From a virus: a stretch of DNA of 33,448 nucleotides. The notes below the pieces were generated by a model. The model did no database searches. It was not told the origin of the DNA and saw only the letters and a list, made by a program, of their open reading frames with translations. The stretch spans positions 1 through 33,448 of IMG/VR virus record IMGVR_UViG_3300020000_000048, one strand, 5' to 3'. Positions within the stretch are counted from its first letter, which is position 1. The number at the start of each line of letters is the position of its first letter. A program made the position numbers and the translations under genes. Of this stretch, positions 1-8,178 are shown in pieces.

Positions 1-16
1 TTCTGGGAGGAAGAAC

Positions 17-340
17 ATGCCGTTCGACGTTGAATCCGCTCGGGAAGCCGGGAGAAAGTCCGGAGAGTCCCGCCGCCGCGCTAAAGACCCAGATGCGGCC
101 GCCCGGGATGCCCTTTTACGGGGCGTCTCGGACTCTGTAGATGTCATCGTTCGCATCGCCCGCGGCACCAGCGGCTTCGATGATGTGAAGCCTGAGCTTC
201 GTTTCAAGGCCGCCCTGACCGTCCTCGAGTACGCCTGGGGCAAGCCGAAGGGAAATCTGGCTCCTGACGAGTCCGAAGATGAACCCGAAGACGCCTTTGC
301 GGCCCTGCTCGGAGGCGACGATGGTGAACCTGCTTCCTAA
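17..340 (+). CDS. Putative terminase small subunit
   Basis: Predicted 107-residue protein directly upstream of the large terminase gene, the usual place of the DNA-recognition (small) subunit of the packaging motor. The N-terminus is basic and helical (GRKSGESRRRAK, residues 12-23). The middle segment RFKAALTVLEYAWGKPKG (about 62-79) resembles the 'R.KAA..LL.RAWGKP' pattern common in phage small terminases and related helix-turn-helix proteins. The C-terminal third is strongly acidic (ESEDEPEDAF), as often seen where the small subunit contacts the large one. The ATG has a good ribosome binding site (GGGAGGAA, about 5-12). The gene overlaps the next one by 20 bases. The call rests on position and one weak motif; it could be another small DNA-binding packaging protein. 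Confidence 0.6.
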   Translation: MPFDVESAREAGRKSGESRRRAKDPDAAARDALLRGVSDSVDVIVRIARGTSGFDDVKPELRFKAALTVLEYAWGKPKGNLAPDESEDEPEDAFAALLGGDDGEPAS

Positions 341-668
341 CGACACGAAGCCTGTCATGTCCTACTCCGGCTATGACCTCATCGATACGACGCCGCTACC
401 CTGGGACAACGCCAGCAGGATGGAGTTGCGCGAGGAGTTCTTCCTCAAGCCCGCCCCGGACGAGGAGTTCGGCGGCATCAACATCTGGGAGCCCGGCGTG
501 GACGACCTCCACACCGTCGAAGTCTCGGACCTGATGGTGCAGGAGGCTGGCAGCATCGAGAAGCTGGCCCAGGCTCTCCACATCCGCCCTGAGGAAATCA
601 TCGGCGCCGTGCAAAATCACTCGCGCAGGACCAGGTTCTACACCGTGCGCGTCCCGGACGGGATGTAG
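321..668 (+). CDS. Small protein with capsid-like N-terminal peptide and HTH-like C-terminus
   Basis: Predicted 115-residue protein between the small and large terminase genes. I chose the ATG at 321 because GGAGG at 311-315 is correctly spaced; an upstream in-frame ATG at 279 lies deeper inside the previous gene with no such site. Residues 7-25 contain NDT and then YSGYDLIDTTP, which nearly repeats residues 60-76 of this phage's major capsid protein (NDT, YSGYDIIDTTP). The similarity continues as E-x-R-[EQ]-[EQ] at the same spacing further on. The rest is acidic, then a helix-turn-helix-like stretch (SIEKLAQALHIRPEEIIGAV, about 82-101) and a basic end. I do not recognise the family. Its place suggests a role in packaging or prohead interaction, which is inference. 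Its stop TAG overlaps the GTG of the next gene by one base. Confidence 0.75.
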   Translation: MVNLLPNDTKPVMSYSGYDLIDTTPLPWDNASRMELREEFFLKPAPDEEFGGINIWEPGVDDLHTVEVSDLMVQEAGSIEKLAQALHIRPEEIIGAVQNHSRRTRFYTVRVPDGM

Positions 669-2185
669 TGAACCTCGGCAGCCTCAAGCTCAACCCCGGC
701 GCCCAGACGGAGTTCGTCCTGGGTGACGAGAAGTTCTCCGCCTTCATCGGCGGTCTTGGCTCTGGCAAGACTTACGCGGGAATCCTCCGCGGTCTCAAGT
801 TCGCCCTGCAGCCCAAGCCACACGGAATCTACCATCCCCCACACGGCTTGATTGCCGCGGCATCGTACCGCGCGTTGGATGACGTCATCGTCACCAAGCT
901 GCAGGAGATTTGCGCCGTCACCGGCGTCGCTGACTTCGAGAAGGATTTCAAGAAGTCAACGAACACATTGACTTTGCGGAACGGCGCCATCATCAGGCTA
1001 CGGTCGTTGGACAAGCCCGACAATATCATCCGTGGGCCGGAGTACTCGTGGGCCTTCATCGACGAAGGGCGCAACGTTTCTCTCCAGGACTGGAAGCTCG
1101 TAACGGGGCGTCTACGGCAGCCCGGTTATAAGCGCGGTGCCTGGGTGGCGTCCACACCCAATGGGTACGACTGGATGCACCGCGTCTTCCACGACGAAGG
1201 CGACCTGCACTCCACGGAGTACAAGGACTCGCACTGGTACAACGCGCCGATGCGCGAGAACATCCACCTCGACAGTGACTACCTGGACGAGATGGACGTG
1301 TCGTACAGCGGCCGCTGGCACGAGCAGGAAGTGTTGGGTCACTTCATCGGCCTCGTGGAGGGCGGCGTCTTCCCTGAATGGGACGACAAGCGATTCTGCG
1401 TTCCCCTCCAGTACCGCCGCGAACTGCCCGTGTACACCTGCTGGGACTTCGGCATCGGTGACCCCGGCGTCTGCGTCTTCTTCCAGCTCGACTGGAAGGT
1501 AGTCGATTTGAAGGAACGTAGCATCCTTCTTCCGAGCATCTCTGTCATCGACATGATTGAGGGCAAGGACATGTCCTCGAAGGAGTGGGCCGACGCCTAC
1601 CACGCTTGGGTCGAGGCCGAACTCCCCGAAGGCGTTGTCCCTCGCGGAAACTACGGTGACCCTGCCGGTGAGCAGCGTCGGGTCGGAATGAAGACCTCTG
1701 TCATCGAGGACTTGCGCGCCGCTGGCGTCAACATCATGGCCGCCCCGCGGAAGCCCCAGGACTACGCAATCCGCATCCTGAGCAACATGATGGCAGACGG
1801 CCGGGTCCTCGTTGACAGCCAGCGCACCAAGCGCGTCTCGAATGCCCTCGGCACCCACAAGTGGAAGCTGGACAAAGACGGCATCCGTACCGGAGACACC
1901 CCAGTCCACGACTGGACTAGTCACATCGTAGACGCCCTGCGGTACGGCGTCTCTATGATTCCCCTGCGGCCCAGAGAAGGCGACGAACCGCCCAAAGAGA
2001 CCCCCGGGCCGCGCACCTATGGACACGTTATCGAGCAGCTGATGGCGCCTGCGGACCCCCGTCGGGGCAGGCGGCGCCCGACCTTCGAGCCGGGACCAAT
2101 CGGCGGGGGCCAGCTCGTTTCTAGAAGGCCCCGCGACGACCTGCACCGCGGCAGGGACGCCCGCTTCCGGCCCCAGGAGAGTTAG
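668..2185 (+). CDS. terL: Terminase large subunit (packaging ATPase/nuclease)
   Basis: Predicted 505-residue packaging motor protein that cuts concatemeric phage DNA and pumps it into the prohead through the portal. Walker A is GGLGSGKT at residues 28-35. Walker B is WAFIDE at 128-133 (D132, catalytic E133). The coupling motif STPNG is at 162-166. The RNase H-like nuclease domain shows D260 (CWDFG), D331 (YGDPAG) and an HDWTSHIVDALRYG segment (414-427) with further acidic residues, as expected for two-metal catalysis. Length is normal for the family. Translation starts at a GTG overlapping the previous stop by one base, suggesting coupling. The C-terminal ~50 residues are Arg/Pro-rich, a plausible portal-docking tail. 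Confidence 0.96.
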   Translation: MNLGSLKLNPGAQTEFVLGDEKFSAFIGGLGSGKTYAGILRGLKFALQPKPHGIYHPPHGLIAAASYRALDDVIVTKLQEICAVTGVADFEKDFKKSTNTLTLRNGAIIRLRSLDKPDNIIRGPEYSWAFIDEGRNVSLQDWKLVTGRLRQPGYKRGAWVASTPNGYDWMHRVFHDEGDLHSTEYKDSHWYNAPMRENIHLDSDYLDEMDVSYSGRWHEQEVLGHFIGLVEGGVFPEWDDKRFCVPLQYRRELPVYTCWDFGIGDPGVCVFFQLDWKVVDLKERSILLPSISVIDMIEGKDMSSKEWADAYHAWVEAELPEGVVPRGNYGDPAGEQRRVGMKTSVIEDLRAAGVNIMAAPRKPQDYAIRILSNMMADGRVLVDSQRTKRVSNALGTHKWKLDKDGIRTGDTPVHDWTSHIVDALRYGVSMIPLRPREGDEPPKETPGPRTYGHVIEQLMAPADPRRGRRRPTFEPGPIGGGQLVSRRPRDDLHRGRDARFRPQES

Positions 2186-4030
2186 TTGCCGCTCGAAACC
2201 ATCTACAACCCCGCCCTGGACGAGGACGAGGGCCTGCTGAAGGTCTACGGCAGGCGCCTCATAGTCGCCGACAACAAGTTCAGGAAGTCGGAGCCCCTCC
2301 GGAAGCGGTTCGTCTCTCGCTACGAGAACAACCTGCAGGAAGACCAGGTAACCGACGAGGGCCACGTCGTCTCGGTGACCTCTGGCATTGGCGTCATCGA
2401 CACGATGTACGCCAGCATGACGGCGGTGGATGTAGAGTTCATCTGCCGCAACGCCGCCCACGGCACGCAGCTCCAGGCGCTCGCGAGCACCGCCGGTCTC
2501 AACCAGGCGTGGCGCGACTCGAAGGGGCAGAAGCACGCGAAGGACGCGGTGAAGGATTCTCTCCTGGTCGATATCGGCTGGGTTAAGGTGTACTACGACT
2601 ACAAGGAAGCGCAGGGGACGATGGATGTCCCGGCGGAAGCCTTGCGGAAGCAGATTGAGGAGATTGCGGTCAAGCGCAACATCTCCTATGACGACGTGCC
2701 GGACGAGGAGCTGAACCTTACCCAGAACGTCGATATCGTCATCCGGGACCGGGTGTGCGTGGACTACGTTCCCTGGCAGCTCATCCGCCCGGACCCGACC
2801 GCGAAGCGCATCGAGGACGTCCGCTGGGTCGCCCAGTACACGTTCATGTCCCCCTACGAAGTGAAGAACCATCCCGTCTGGAAGGACTTCGTTCACGAGC
2901 GGTACGGCGAGGAGAAGGGCGACAAGCTCTTGAAGGACCTCGGCGGGGACACCAGGGTCGCCGACTACGGCGACGCCGACCTCTACCGCGAGGTAGAGGA
3001 GGATGAGTTCTCGGACGACCTGCGCTGCACCGTAGTCGAGTTCTGGGACTTCGAGACCGGCCTGGTGACCACCTTCCCGAAGGGCAACTCGGAGCTTGTG
3101 CTGTTCCAGCGCGAGAACCCCCTGATGTTCAACTCCGACTTGGAGGACCGCAACCCCTTCAAGCCCCTCATCATCCGCAAGGACAACTCGCAGCTGGAGG
3201 GTCTCGGGGACATGCGGGTCATCTGGCCCGCGCTGGAGGAGCTGGACCAGTACCGGAACAACCTCGCGACGCACATCGAGCGGACCATTCCGAAGGTCAT
3301 CGGCCCTGAGGACGCGCTGACGCAAGCGGGCAAGGAAGCCCTGAAGTCGGCGGAGTGGGGCGCGTTCGTTGGCACCAACGGCGTCTCCGGCGACGCCATT
3401 CAGCCCCTCGTCCCGCCGCCCCTCCCGCAGGAGGCGTTCGACGTTCCCGAGAAGATTCAGGCTGAGATGCGCGAAGGCACGGGGGCGAACGAGGTCATGC
3501 GCGGCCTGTTCCCCGGCGGCCGCCATACGGCGACTGAGGTGCAGCAGGTCACGGACCGCGGCGACATGCGCCAGTCCGAGCGCCGGAGCGCGATGGAGGA
3601 GTGGTATCTCGCCATCTCCAAGACGATGCTCCAGCTGATGATGCTGTACTACGACCAGGACCGAATCCTGAGGTACACCGACGACCTCGGCAAGGACTTC
3701 GAATGGGCGTGGAGCGCCCAGGATATCGCGCTCGACAGCGACATCGAAATCGCCATCACCCCGCGCGAGAACCTCACTCGCGACCAGCGCGTCCAGAGGT
3801 TCCTGCTGCTGATGAACCTCGCCCTGCCGCTCCAGGAGACCGACAGGTACGAGTTCCTGAAGATGGCCGCCCTCGAGATGGGCTACCGGATGGACGACGT
3901 GAACCGGCTGGTGAAGAACCCGGCCGAGGTCCAGGCCGAGAACCAACTTGCTCAGGCGCAAGCGATGGGAGCCGCCCCGCAACCGGGCGCCCCGGGCCTG
4001 AGGCTGACCCCCGCCGCAGGTGGCGGATAA
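2186..4030 (+). CDS. Portal protein (head-tail connector)
   Basis: Predicted 614-residue portal protein, the dodecameric ring at one capsid vertex through which DNA enters and leaves and to which tail proteins attach. It starts at TTG immediately after the terminase stop, with AGGAGA at 2175-2180 as ribosome binding site. The order terL-portal-scaffold-capsid supports the call. So do the length, the acidic/amphipathic alpha-rich composition and portal-like segments: LLKVYGRRLIVADNKFRKSE near the N-terminus, GLGDMRVIWPALEELDQYRN at about 339-358, and an EVMRG-x8-TATEVQQ segment followed by long helices. A Gln/Ala/Pro-rich tail closes the protein. No catalytic motif is expected. Confidence 0.92.
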   Translation: MPLETIYNPALDEDEGLLKVYGRRLIVADNKFRKSEPLRKRFVSRYENNLQEDQVTDEGHVVSVTSGIGVIDTMYASMTAVDVEFICRNAAHGTQLQALASTAGLNQAWRDSKGQKHAKDAVKDSLLVDIGWVKVYYDYKEAQGTMDVPAEALRKQIEEIAVKRNISYDDVPDEELNLTQNVDIVIRDRVCVDYVPWQLIRPDPTAKRIEDVRWVAQYTFMSPYEVKNHPVWKDFVHERYGEEKGDKLLKDLGGDTRVADYGDADLYREVEEDEFSDDLRCTVVEFWDFETGLVTTFPKGNSELVLFQRENPLMFNSDLEDRNPFKPLIIRKDNSQLEGLGDMRVIWPALEELDQYRNNLATHIERTIPKVIGPEDALTQAGKEALKSAEWGAFVGTNGVSGDAIQPLVPPPLPQEAFDVPEKIQAEMREGTGANEVMRGLFPGGRHTATEVQQVTDRGDMRQSERRSAMEEWYLAISKTMLQLMMLYYDQDRILRYTDDLGKDFEWAWSAQDIALDSDIEIAITPRENLTRDQRVQRFLLLMNLALPLQETDRYEFLKMAALEMGYRMDDVNRLVKNPAEVQAENQLAQAQAMGAAPQPGAPGLRLTPAAGGG

Positions 4031-4100
4031 CACACCGAAGACCGAGGCACTAGGTACAGGCGAGAGCCCGAGGCCGAAGTGTACAGCCAGGAGGTGAACC
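4031..4100 (+). promoter_or_regulatory. Portal-scaffold intergenic leader with hairpin
   Basis: This 70-base gap can fold: GTACA (4054-4058) pairs with TGTAC (4080-4084), enclosing GGC-GAGA-GCC (4059-4068) closed by a GNRA-type tetraloop. It ends in a strong ribosome binding site, AGGAGGTGA (4089-4097), for the scaffold gene. It may tune translation of the abundant scaffold protein or act as an mRNA processing site; that is inference. No promoter-like hexamers were convincing. Confidence 0.4.
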
Positions 4101-5039
4101 ATGCCCCACAAGGGCGAAGCAGTGCAGGTGACCAGCGAGCTGGGCGATGCGCTGCAGGAGTCGGGATTCCTCGACACGCTCGATGGCAACGACATCGACC
4201 CGTTCGAGGACCTGGCCAACGGTAGTGACGAAGGCACGGAAGTCCCGAGTGCCGACGGTACGGCTGCTAGTGGTGACGGCGCCAGCGCCGGTGAGAACGG
4301 TTCCGAGGCCGGAGACGGTACAGACGATGTTCTCCCGGACGATTACTGGGGCACGAGCCTCGAAGGCTTGTCCGACGAGCAGAAGCAGAACGTAATCTCT
4401 GCTCTGTCTCAGCGGGACAGCACTATCCGCAAGCTCCAGGCAGAGCTTGCGAAGGAACCGGAAGCGCCAGCGGCACCCGAGGAACCGGAGGATCCCGTGG
4501 AAATCACGGACGACGCCATCCTCGCTGCCATCCTGGGCGACCTCGAACAGGTCTCACCTGACGAGCTAGAGTACGCGCGCAAGACGGCGCTGCCTCTCGC
4601 AAAGCAACTGATGAACCTGGAAGAGACCGTCGAGAAGCTGAGCGAGACCGAGTCCATCCGCGAGACCTCCAGTTTCTGGAACTCCTCGCTGGACAAGTTG
4701 GAAGAGGAATACGGCAAGATTCCGGGTGCCACCCGCACCCAAGTCCTGCAGTATGCCGCGAGGGAAGGCATCGGCGACCCCGAAGTCTTGTACTCCCGAC
4801 TCGTTCTCCAGCAAAGGAAGGCCATCGACTCGGAGGTGGCGAAGGTCCGTCAGCAGTCCGCTAAGCGGGTTGCGTCCGGCGGTCTTCCCCCGCGTTCCAC
4901 CGACGGCGGCAAGAAGGTCTTGGACACCAAAGACAAGAGCCTGAAGGACGTTGTTCGGGAGGCTGCGTTCCAAGCGCAGGAAGATGCGGGTCTAAGCTGG
5001 AAGGACGTCTTTCGCAAGGGACATGCCGGGGCCAAGTAG
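4101..5039 (+). CDS. Capsid scaffolding protein
   Basis: Predicted 312-residue protein between portal and major capsid genes, where podoviruses encode the internal scaffold that shapes the prohead and is then removed. The N-terminal ~100 residues are highly acidic and rich in Gly, Ser, Asp and Glu. The middle (about 105-250) is predicted largely helical with heptad-like Leu/Glu/Lys spacing, consistent with a coiled coil. The C-terminus is basic (DGGKKVLDTKDKSLKD to FRKGHAGAK), matching the known basic helix by which scaffolds bind capsid protein. No protease motif is visible. It has the best-matched ribosome binding site in the head region, in line with high expression. Confidence 0.85.
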   Translation: MPHKGEAVQVTSELGDALQESGFLDTLDGNDIDPFEDLANGSDEGTEVPSADGTAASGDGASAGENGSEAGDGTDDVLPDDYWGTSLEGLSDEQKQNVISALSQRDSTIRKLQAELAKEPEAPAAPEEPEDPVEITDDAILAAILGDLEQVSPDELEYARKTALPLAKQLMNLEETVEKLSETESIRETSSFWNSSLDKLEEEYGKIPGATRTQVLQYAAREGIGDPEVLYSRLVLQQRKAIDSEVAKVRQQSAKRVASGGLPPRSTDGGKKVLDTKDKSLKDVVREAAFQAQEDAGLSWKDVFRKGHAGAK

Positions 5040-5062
5040 CCAACAGCTAAGGAACCCCTGAC

Positions 5063-6010
5063 ATGAGCATCTACAGCGACCAGTTCGATGTTCTGGTCTC
5101 CACCACGCTCGACAAGGTGCGCCCGAAGCTGGCCGACCAAATCACGACCGACAACGCCCTCACGGCTTGGTTGAACTCCAAGTCCCGTGTGACGCTCGAC
5201 GGTGGTTCCGTGATTCGGCGCCCGCTTCTGTTCGCCTTCAACGACACGGTGACGACCTACTCGGGCTACGACATCATCGACACCACGCCCCAGGAGGGCC
5301 TGGGTTGGGCGGAGTACGAGTGGCGCCAGCAAGCTGGCTCCGTCGTCATCTCCGGCGAGGAAGTTCGGAAGAACTCCGGTGCGGCCCAGCTCATCAACCT
5401 CTTGCAGGCGAAGGTGGACCAGCTCCGCATCTCGGTTGCGGACGACATGAACGCGATGCTGTGGGCCTCGTCCGTCGGTAACGGCGGCAAGGACTTCAAC
5501 AGCGTCCCGGTCCTGGTGAAGGACTCGGGCACCATCGCGGGCATCGACCCCAACACGTACACCTGGTGGAAGTCCACCAAGGCCGGTACCATCGACCTCA
5601 CGACCTTCGACGGCGTGTCGGCGATGGTGAACCTCGCGAACACCATCCGGGTCAACAAGAGCCGGGCGGACGTTGCGTTCGCGTCGCAGGCCGTGTACGA
5701 GGCGTACCAGGCCCTCGCGGTCCCGAACATGCGGTTCAACGACAACGGCATGGCGGACCTCGGGTTCGAGAACATCGCCTTCCAGGGCGTGCCGCTCATC
5801 TTCGAGCCGGACGTCCCGTCGGGCACCATCTACATGCTGAACAGCGACCGCTTGGAGTTCGTGCAGCACTCGGCCGCATGGCTGAGCCTGACCGAGTTCC
5901 AGCGTCCGTACAACCAGGACGCCAAGGTCGCCCTCATCCTGTCGATGGGGCAGCTCCTGACCGACTCGCGCCGGAGCCACGGCTTCGCAACGGCGGTCAC
6001 CACCTCGTAA
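5063..6010 (+). CDS. Major capsid protein (HK97-fold)
   Basis: Predicted 315-residue shell protein directly after the scaffold gene. The segment from about residue 50 to 110 (IRRPLLFAF, YSGYDIIDTTPQEG, EYEWRQQAGSVVISGEE, NSGAAQLINLL) follows the pattern of many HK97-fold capsid proteins: E-loop, then the start of the long spine helix. The later segment ADVAFASQAVYEAYQAL followed by FQGVPLIFEPDVPSGTIYMLNSDRLEFV is the characteristic P/A-domain region. There is no N-terminal delta domain or protease gene, consistent with a separate scaffold. Codons are strongly biased to C/G endings, as expected for a highly expressed protein. Confidence 0.93.
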   Translation: MSIYSDQFDVLVSTTLDKVRPKLADQITTDNALTAWLNSKSRVTLDGGSVIRRPLLFAFNDTVTTYSGYDIIDTTPQEGLGWAEYEWRQQAGSVVISGEEVRKNSGAAQLINLLQAKVDQLRISVADDMNAMLWASSVGNGGKDFNSVPVLVKDSGTIAGIDPNTYTWWKSTKAGTIDLTTFDGVSAMVNLANTIRVNKSRADVAFASQAVYEAYQALAVPNMRFNDNGMADLGFENIAFQGVPLIFEPDVPSGTIYMLNSDRLEFVQHSAAWLSLTEFQRPYNQDAKVALILSMGQLLTDSRRSHGFATAVTTS

Positions 6011-6261
6011 CAGAGGTACCCGAACCTGTACTAGCGCAGGGTAAGGGGACCACCCCCGAAGGTGTAAGCAGGAGTCCAAGGGTGAAACCGAGGACAGAGA
6101 GCCCAGGCCTGAATGAGCGTCGCGGATGGCTAGACCATCGGACGTTGTAGGGGGTAGAGGACCGGGGCCAACGGACGGAAATCAAGAAGGAATCCTGCTG
6201 AGCGGGAGACCGGAAAGATGAAAGTCCTGAGGCCCCGGGACCTCTGAACTAGGAGGATTGC
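6011..6261 (+). ncRNA. Structured non-coding region after capsid gene
   Basis: No credible reading frame exists in these 251 bases, unusual in a tightly packed arm. The plus strand can form several helices. GTCC (6074-6077)/GGAC (6092-6095) encloses GGT-GAA-ACC. AGCGTC (6116-6121)/GACGTT (6141-6146) is continued by GATGG/CCATC around a CTAGA loop. A long closing stem pairs AGAGG-A-CCGGGGCC (6156-6169) with GGCCCCGG-GA-CCTCT (6231-6245). Inside it, GGAC/GTCC (6173-6176/6224-6227) and TCCTGC-TGA-GCGGGA (6193-6207) can form. There is no T-tract, so it does not read as a simple terminator. A strong ribosome binding site for the next gene follows at 6251-6256. It could be a structured leader, processing element or separate small RNA; no known family is recognised. 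Confidence 0.55.
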
Positions 6262-6726
6262 ATGAAGATGATGGATTCCCGCTCATTCGAAGTCTTGGAT
6301 TCCAAGAAGCGAATGACTGAGCGGGAGGCCCAGAGGGCGGTCAACGCAGCCGCCAACCTGGAGTCTTCGAGGAAGCGCATCGCGGACCGCAAGTCCCGGT
6401 CGGTTGACGACCGCGTGGCTGAGGCCGTTGCTAAGACGCGCAACATGAATGCACCGGCTGTCATTGCCAAGCTCGAGAGTTTGAACGATTACGACCGGCA
6501 GGTATACCTTCTCGCGGAAGAAATCGGGCCCAACCGCCCGCAGGTTCTCCGGCAGTTTCCAAAGGCCAGCAAGAGCATTCGAGAAGCGTTCTTCGGTCAC
6601 TCCCAACCAGAGGCCCTACTAGAGGCCCAACCAGACCCCGATGAGGGGCAACCAGTGGACAAGAACGGGAAGCCGTTGAGGGGCGCAGCCCTGGCAGCCC
6701 GTCTCAAGTCCCAAACAGAGGAGTAA
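6262..6726 (+). CDS. Hypothetical helical protein downstream of capsid
   Basis: Predicted 154-residue protein, start ATG preceded by AGGAGG at 6251-6256. It is rich in Arg, Lys, Ala and Glu and predicted mostly helical: VDDRVAEAVAKTRNM and VIAKLESLNDYDRQVYLLAEEIG (about 53-90). A Pro/Gln/Glu-rich linker (HSQPEALLEAQPDPDEGQP) then leads to a basic end. There are no membrane segments, cysteines or catalytic motif. Position between the capsid gene and probable decoration proteins suggests a head-completion or assembly role, inferred from context only. The family is not recognised. Confidence 0.8.
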   Translation: MKMMDSRSFEVLDSKKRMTEREAQRAVNAAANLESSRKRIADRKSRSVDDRVAEAVAKTRNMNAPAVIAKLESLNDYDRQVYLLAEEIGPNRPQVLRQFPKASKSIREAFFGHSQPEALLEAQPDPDEGQPVDKNGKPLRGAALAARLKSQTEE

Positions 6727-6730
6727 GGAA

Positions 6731-7171
6731 ATGGCCTACAAGAAGCGTCACATCGAGGGACTGACCTCGGCCGCGCCCACCATCCTGGGCACGCTCGGTC
6801 TCGGCGCGACCTACGCCCGTCCCGTGAGCATGAAGGCGCGGCTTTGGTCCAGCTCGGCGAAGTCCGTCGCTGGTGCCGACACCGCTATCCGGGTGGAGCT
6901 GAAGGACGCGGACGGCAACATCTTCTACCTGGACGCGGCCGACGTGGACTACGCGACCTCGGCGAAGAACTACGTGTTCTCCAAGGACGACACCACGACC
7001 GGCATCACCGGCCACACGTATGTTGACCAGACCGGTGCCACGCTGGCCGGGGTCTCGAACACGTATGCGCCGCTTCCTCCGGTCAAGGGTCCGCTGACGG
7101 TGACCATCCGTAACTGCGGTACCGCCACCGACTACGTCGAACTCGACGTTATCGTGGACACCGGAAACTAA
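6731..7171 (+). CDS. Putative head decoration protein, paralogue A
   Basis: Predicted 146-residue protein, paralogous to the product of 8229-8672. Both contain VELKDADG-x-IFYLDAAD-x-DY in the middle and VKGPxTVTIRNCGTATDY, then a VDTG ending, near the C-terminus. The composition is beta-rich with many Thr, Gly and Asp and no membrane segment. Placement right after the capsid block suggests a capsid-surface (decoration or cementing) role; a tail-accessory role is not excluded. The start has GGAGTAAGGA just upstream. Function is inferred from context. Confidence 0.82.
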   Translation: MAYKKRHIEGLTSAAPTILGTLGLGATYARPVSMKARLWSSSAKSVAGADTAIRVELKDADGNIFYLDAADVDYATSAKNYVFSKDDTTTGITGHTYVDQTGATLAGVSNTYAPLPPVKGPLTVTIRNCGTATDYVELDVIVDTGN

Positions 7172-7181
7172 GGGGGCAGTC

Positions 7182-8162
7182 ATGGCAGTCACCATCACGA
7201 CCGTTACCTGGCCCCGCGACGATTCAGCTCGCGGTGGTCCTCAGAACCCCAAGAAGGGACTCCGCGGTGCTGCCGGTGCGACCTACGTCGGTCCCATCCC
7301 CGGCACCAAGGACGGCTCTTCCATCAAGGGCCCTTCGAGCCCGACGCACGCAACCGGAACTTTCGGGGCTGGTGGCGTCGAGGACTCGACCGGTTCCCGC
7401 AAGAGTGACACCTACAACGCCGACCAGAACACTGGTGGGTTGACGGGTGGTCCAAGCACGACCGTCACGCGACAGGCGGGTGGAGGCGCAGGCGCCACCA
7501 AAACCGCCTACCTCGGCGCTGGAGTTCCCGGGGGCAGCACTCCCGGTAACCCCATCGACAAGACGGGTCGTGCAGCGGACACCGGCACGGACCGCTTCGG
7601 CCGCTCCCTCACGGGTGCTGCCTATCTGAGCGGTGCGGCTGCTGGCCGGTACACGTACACCAACTTCGATGGCCGTCCGACCAACGATGGTGATGGGGCA
7701 CGGCTGGCGGGAGCCAACCGCGGGACCTCCATCTCCGGCGAGACGGTGACAAAGTACCAGGACATCCCGGTGCCCAGCACCTCGGCCGCCGCTTCCGGCG
7801 TGCCTGCGGTCATCGGCGCTGCCCTGAAGATTCAGGTGGACGTTCACACGGATGACCTGGCAGGTGGGGCGAACGGCCGACTCGGGGTCGAGGTGGCGCT
7901 GTTCAAGCGCGGCACCGACACCGATGAGGATGGTCCCCTGGTGGGCGTCATCCGCGCGACCGGCACGACCGGAGCGACGGATGCCTTCACCGGCCTGACC
8001 GCCTCCACGTCGTACGTCGCGTACGTTCGCTGGCTCGTGGACCGGCGCGTCCGGTTCTCCGGCCGCTCCAAGGCGGGGTTCTACGGGTTCAACCCGGCAA
8101 CCATCGCCAAGACGAGCAGGGGCTCGGTCCAGAGTGCCCGCACGGTGGTCACAACCTCGTAA
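7182..8162 (+). CDS. Gly/Thr-rich structural protein with C-terminal beta domain
   Basis: Predicted 326-residue protein lying between the two decoration-like paralogues. The N-terminal two thirds are low-complexity Gly, Ala, Thr, Ser and Pro (TGSRKSDTYNADQNTGGLTG and similar), compatible with an extended fibre. The last ~120 residues (from about PVPSTSAAASGVPAVIGAAL) alternate hydrophobic strands. The stretch DAFTGLTASTSYVAYVRWLV resembles the strand-turn-strand pattern of fibronectin type III or Ig-like modules. A capsid-surface fibre or adhesin is a reasonable inference; no sequence family is firmly recognised. The ribosome binding site is AAGGGGG upstream of the ATG. Confidence 0.8.
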   Translation: MAVTITTVTWPRDDSARGGPQNPKKGLRGAAGATYVGPIPGTKDGSSIKGPSSPTHATGTFGAGGVEDSTGSRKSDTYNADQNTGGLTGGPSTTVTRQAGGGAGATKTAYLGAGVPGGSTPGNPIDKTGRAADTGTDRFGRSLTGAAYLSGAAAGRYTYTNFDGRPTNDGDGARLAGANRGTSISGETVTKYQDIPVPSTSAAASGVPAVIGAALKIQVDVHTDDLAGGANGRLGVEVALFKRGTDTDEDGPLVGVIRATGTTGATDAFTGLTASTSYVAYVRWLVDRRVRFSGRSKAGFYGFNPATIAKTSRGSVQSARTVVTTS

Positions 8163-8178
8163 CACTAACTCGGCGGTG

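Noticed and set aside
1112-4237. 1041-codon open frame on the minus strand opposite terminase and portal
   Set aside because: It is antisense to two clear genes and its Val/Leu/Arg/Asp-rich composition is what GC-rich codons give in reverse; no motif or ribosome binding site supports it.
6011-6261. tRNA or group I intron in the gap after the capsid gene
   Set aside because: No cloverleaf or CCA-type acceptor stem, and the capsid gene is intact, so nothing is interrupted to be spliced.
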